NCBI GenBank assembly: GCA_934140155.1 | Contig: CAKPBC010000017.1 | Coordinates: 1 to 6,447 of the forward strand | Direction: 5' to 3' | Source of the DNA: an uncultured Bacilli bacterium | GTDB lineage: Bacteria > Bacillota_I > Bacilli_A > RFN20 > CAG-826 | DNA length: 6,447 bases | Shown here: positions 5,354 through 6,447 of the stretch, piece by piece | Layout: each line of letters opens with the position of its first letter | Position numbering within the stretch: position 1 is the stretch's first letter | Translations under genes and position numbers: made by a program | The notes under the pieces: generated by a model | Told to the model about the DNA's origin: nothing | What the model saw: only the letters and a program-made list of their open reading frames with translations | Database searches by the model: none

Positions 5354-5506
5354 CAAATTAAATTAAAAGTTGATTCTAGACACTGGTTAGTGAGTGAATT
5401 GATAAATTTAGCTAACACAATAACTTTTACATAACAAAATGATATTTGCTTAATTGATAATAATATTACAAAAAGTAAATGTAAAATGAGCTTCATTTTT
5501 TATTAA
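5354..5506 (+). pseudogene. possible HPr-like protein remnant
   Basis: One frame reads IKLKVDSRHWLVSELINLAN, then TITFT, a TAA at 5432, NDICLIDNN and KCKMSF, ending at TAA 5504-5506. The spacing resembles HPr-like proteins: a strand, a His at the GLHARP position, a helix ending in an Asn/Ala-rich turn, a DI-L strand, and a KSIMs motif. The His lies in SRHWLV, not in LHARP. Similarity is weak and this may be chance. It occupies the gap between the two ends of AlbA_2 copy 3. Confidence 0.25.
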
Positions 5507-5538
5507 ATTATTAATTGTTCCAATAGTGTTAACTGTGA

Positions 5539-5784
5539 ATTAGTGACAAAACTAGTGACAGAACTAGTAATGTCACTAGAGAAACGCATAAGAAAGTTAA
5601 TAAATTAGATTTGGAAGTTTTGAAACTTTTGAAAGAAAATCCTATTTATACAAGAGAAGAAATAACTCAAAAAGTAGGAAAAACAGCTAGAACTATTCAA
5701 AAAATATTAGATAGACTTAAAGAAACTAGAAATATAGTTAGAATTGGGAATAAAGTTTTTAGCTAATGGGAAGTAATAGAATAA
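5539..5784 (+). pseudogene. AlbA_2-family protein, C-terminal winged-helix remnant (copy 3)
   Basis: The frame from 5539 gives TSDKTSDRTSN, then DLEVLKLLKENPIYTREE, ITQKVGKTARTIQKILDRLK, NIVRIGNKVFS, TAA at 5764, WEVIE and a final TAA at 5782-5784. It aligns with KKILELMRDNPNITIQQ through RIGSKKTGYWEVID of the intact AlbA_2 protein (407-463), including the WEVI ending, with a stop where Tyr is expected. A TGA at 5536-5538 closes the frame upstream. It is probably the tail of the gene whose start remains at 5133. Confidence 0.85.
5542..5577 (+). repeat. degenerate 12-bp tandem repeats with an inverted repeat
   Basis: AGTGACAAAACT (5542-5553), AGTGACAGAACT (5554-5565) and AGTAATGTCACT (5566-5577) form a third version of the AlbA_2 linker repeat. 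The last unit has diverged so that CTAGTGACA (5552-5560) is the exact reverse complement of TGTCACTAG (5571-5579), making a 9-bp stem with a 10-base loop. No T-run follows. Confidence 0.8.
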
Positions 5785-5936
5785 TATTGTAGCATTACGG
5801 CATAAGAGAGTGTTTTTTTGCTTTAAAATAAAAGATATGAATAATTACTTTTTCACCGATAATCATCAATTTTAAATGTGTGGCCCATTAACTAGAAAAC
5901 CTAGATTAAAATTTTCAATTTTTTTGTATTTACTTC

Positions 5937-5968
5937 TTGCTATTATGTTTAAAATTTGTTAATATAAT
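5937..5968 (+). promoter_or_regulatory. promoter of the tRNA cluster
   Basis: TTGCTA (5937-5942), 17 bases, then TAATAT (5960-5965) preceded by TG at 5957-5958 forms an extended -10 promoter. An overlapping TATAAT lies at 5963-5968. The start would be near 5972, about 17 bases before tRNA-Val. From 5785 to 5936 I see no gene, only the direct-repeat copy at 5889-5920. Confidence 0.65.
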
Positions 5969-5988
5969 TAAGCGCTAAGGGAAAACAA

Positions 5989-6064
5989 GGACACTTAGCT
6001 CAGTTGGGAGAGCGTTTCCTTCACACGGAAGAGGTCGCAGGTTCGATCCCTGTAGCGTCCACCA
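5989..6064 (+). tRNA. tRNA-Val(CAC)
   Basis: A 76-base cloverleaf with encoded CCA. The anticodon stem TTTCC/GGAAG holds the loop TTCACAC, giving anticodon CAC, which reads GTG. The T arm is GCAGG, TTCGATC, CCTGT. The acceptor GGACACT pairs with AGCGTCC except for an A-C mismatch at 5993/6056 (pair 5:68). The discriminator is A. An AT-rich genome would be expected also to have a Val(TAC) tRNA elsewhere, so this is probably an extra isoacceptor. Confidence 0.93.
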
Positions 6065-6072
6065 TAAAAAAT

Positions 6073-6148
6073 GCCGTCTTAGCTCAATTGGCAGAGCAAC
6101 TGATTTGTAATCAGTAGGTTGTTGGTTCGATTCCGATAGACGGCACCA
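6073..6148 (+). tRNA. tRNA-Thr(TGT)
   Basis: A 76-base cloverleaf. The acceptor GCCGTCT pairs fully with AGACGGC. The anticodon stem ACTGA/TCAGT encloses TTTGTAA, anticodon TGT. The T arm is GTTGG, TTCGATT, CCGAT, and CCA is encoded. It lies eight bases after tRNA-Val and is surely in the same transcript. Confidence 0.96.
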
Positions 6149-6202
6149 TCTTGTTTATTTGTGTACTTGTTTTCTTAAAACGATTACACTTTTTATTTAA
6201 CT

Positions 6203-6286
6203 GGGCGTGTGGCGGAACTGGCAGACGCGCTAGACTTAGGATCTAGTGGCAAAACCGTGCAGGTTCGATTCCTGTCACGCCCACCA
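6203..6286 (+). tRNA. tRNA-Leu(TAG)
   Basis: An 84-base tRNA with a short class II variable arm. The acceptor GGGCGTG pairs with CACGCCC. The anticodon stem CTAGA/TCTAG encloses CTTAGGA, anticodon TAG. The T arm is GCAGG, TTCGATT, CCTGT, and CCA is encoded. It lies 54 bases after tRNA-Thr with no clear promoter of its own, so co-transcription is likely. Confidence 0.96.
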
Positions 6287-6299
6287 AATCAATTGAAAT

Positions 6300-6350
6300 A
6301 TCCTCCAAAATTTTACCTAAATAAGGTTAGAATGATTGGAGGATTTTTTT
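6300..6350 (+). terminator. Rho-independent terminator of the tRNA cluster
   Basis: A 9-bp stem pairs ATCCTCCAA (6300-6308) with TTGGAGGAT (6336-6344), followed by T to 6350. The 27-base loop contains a small extra hairpin, ACCT (6315-6318) with AGGT (6324-6327). It lies 13 bases after tRNA-Leu. Confidence 0.88.
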
Positions 6351-6431
6351 TAGATTTTTGGGCTAATTTGAATGTAAGCGAAAAAGATCGACCGTAATAG
6401 AAAAGAATCGAACAAGATATAGAATAGTGTC

Positions 6432-6447
6432 GGAGGAAAAAACAATG
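6432..6447 (+). CDS. start of the next gene (ribosome binding site and ATG only)
   Basis: GGAGG at 6432-6436 lies eight bases before an ATG at 6445-6447, which is the last codon of the window. The strong, well-spaced Shine-Dalgarno makes this a convincing start, but nothing of the product can be seen. Between the tRNA terminator and this site no clear promoter stands out. Confidence 0.7.

Larger units (their letters stand above)
4152..5920. repeat. imperfect ~31-bp direct repeats flanking the Fic module
   Basis: TAACTAGAAA, then five variable bases, then GATTAAAATTT occurs at 4152-4182 and 5889-5920. The two copies differ at four positions and one indel over about 31 bases. They bracket the Bro-N/Fic gene and the third AlbA_2 remnant, and each lies just upstream of a promoter (Fic and tRNA). 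They could be ends of an inserted segment, recombination substrates, or remains of a shared sequence downstream of AlbA_2 genes. Confidence 0.55.

Noticed and set aside
5133..5784. Copy 3 of AlbA_2 as a functional split gene
   Set aside because: Both halves have internal stops, neither has a start signal, and about 300 codons of the middle are absent.
6209..6397. 62-codon open frame starting GTG, product beginning MAELADALDLGSSG
   Set aside because: It is the well-known false ORF produced by reading through a tRNA-Leu gene. It overlaps tRNA-Leu(TAG) and the terminator.

Overview
The window is strongly AT-rich. Its intact genes use TGG for Trp and end in TAA, and its tRNA genes encode their own CCA ends. 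This fits a low-GC Bacillota or Mycoplasmatota-type bacterium (for example Erysipelotrichia or an Acholeplasma/Izemoplasma relative) using genetic code 11. TGA is not read as Trp, so Mycoplasma proper is unlikely. Every gene and gene remnant that I can support lies on the + strand.

Layout. (1) 1-73 may be the C-terminal end of an unidentified gene. (2) 74-640 has no convincing gene. It holds a 21-bp-period repeat array, a probable intrinsic terminator, a possible second structured terminator, short direct repeats, and a promoter carrying three GTATAC palindromes. (3) 645-2042 is an intact AlbA_2/Schlafen-type ATP-binding protein with a C-terminal winged helix. (4) 2044-2368 is a decayed ASCH-domain gene, and 2433-2536 is a fragment of a RhuM gene. 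(5) 2582-3538 is an intact RhuM-Fic/Doc fusion. (6) 3539-3887 is nearly empty, with one possible 36-codon ORF and a second copy of the repeat from the left end. (7) 3888-4201 is the C-terminal remnant of a second AlbA_2 paralogue. (8) 4241-5107 is an intact Bro-N-like/Fic fusion. (9) 5133-5784 holds N- and C-terminal remnants of a third AlbA_2 paralogue around a weak HPr-like remnant. (10) 5785-5936 holds nothing beyond one repeat copy. (11) 5989-6286 is a tRNA cluster, Val(CAC)-Thr(TGT)-Leu(TAG), with its promoter and a terminator. (12) The last bases are the ribosome binding site and ATG of the next gene.

Interpretation. The region left of the tRNA genes looks like a small accessory island rebuilt repeatedly from one set of parts: AlbA_2 proteins, Fic enzymes fused to phage-type DNA-binding domains (RhuM, Bro-N), and an ASCH protein. 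Old copies decay beside newer intact ones. Such genes are typical of prophage remnants, toxin-antitoxin loci and defence islands. The best candidates for something undescribed are the two DNA-binding-Fic fusions and the palindromes around the RhuM-Fic gene. One hairpin places its Shine-Dalgarno sequence next to the start codon. A near-perfect 11-bp stem lies inside the reading frame, and the paralogous fragment has a different-sequence stem at the matching position.
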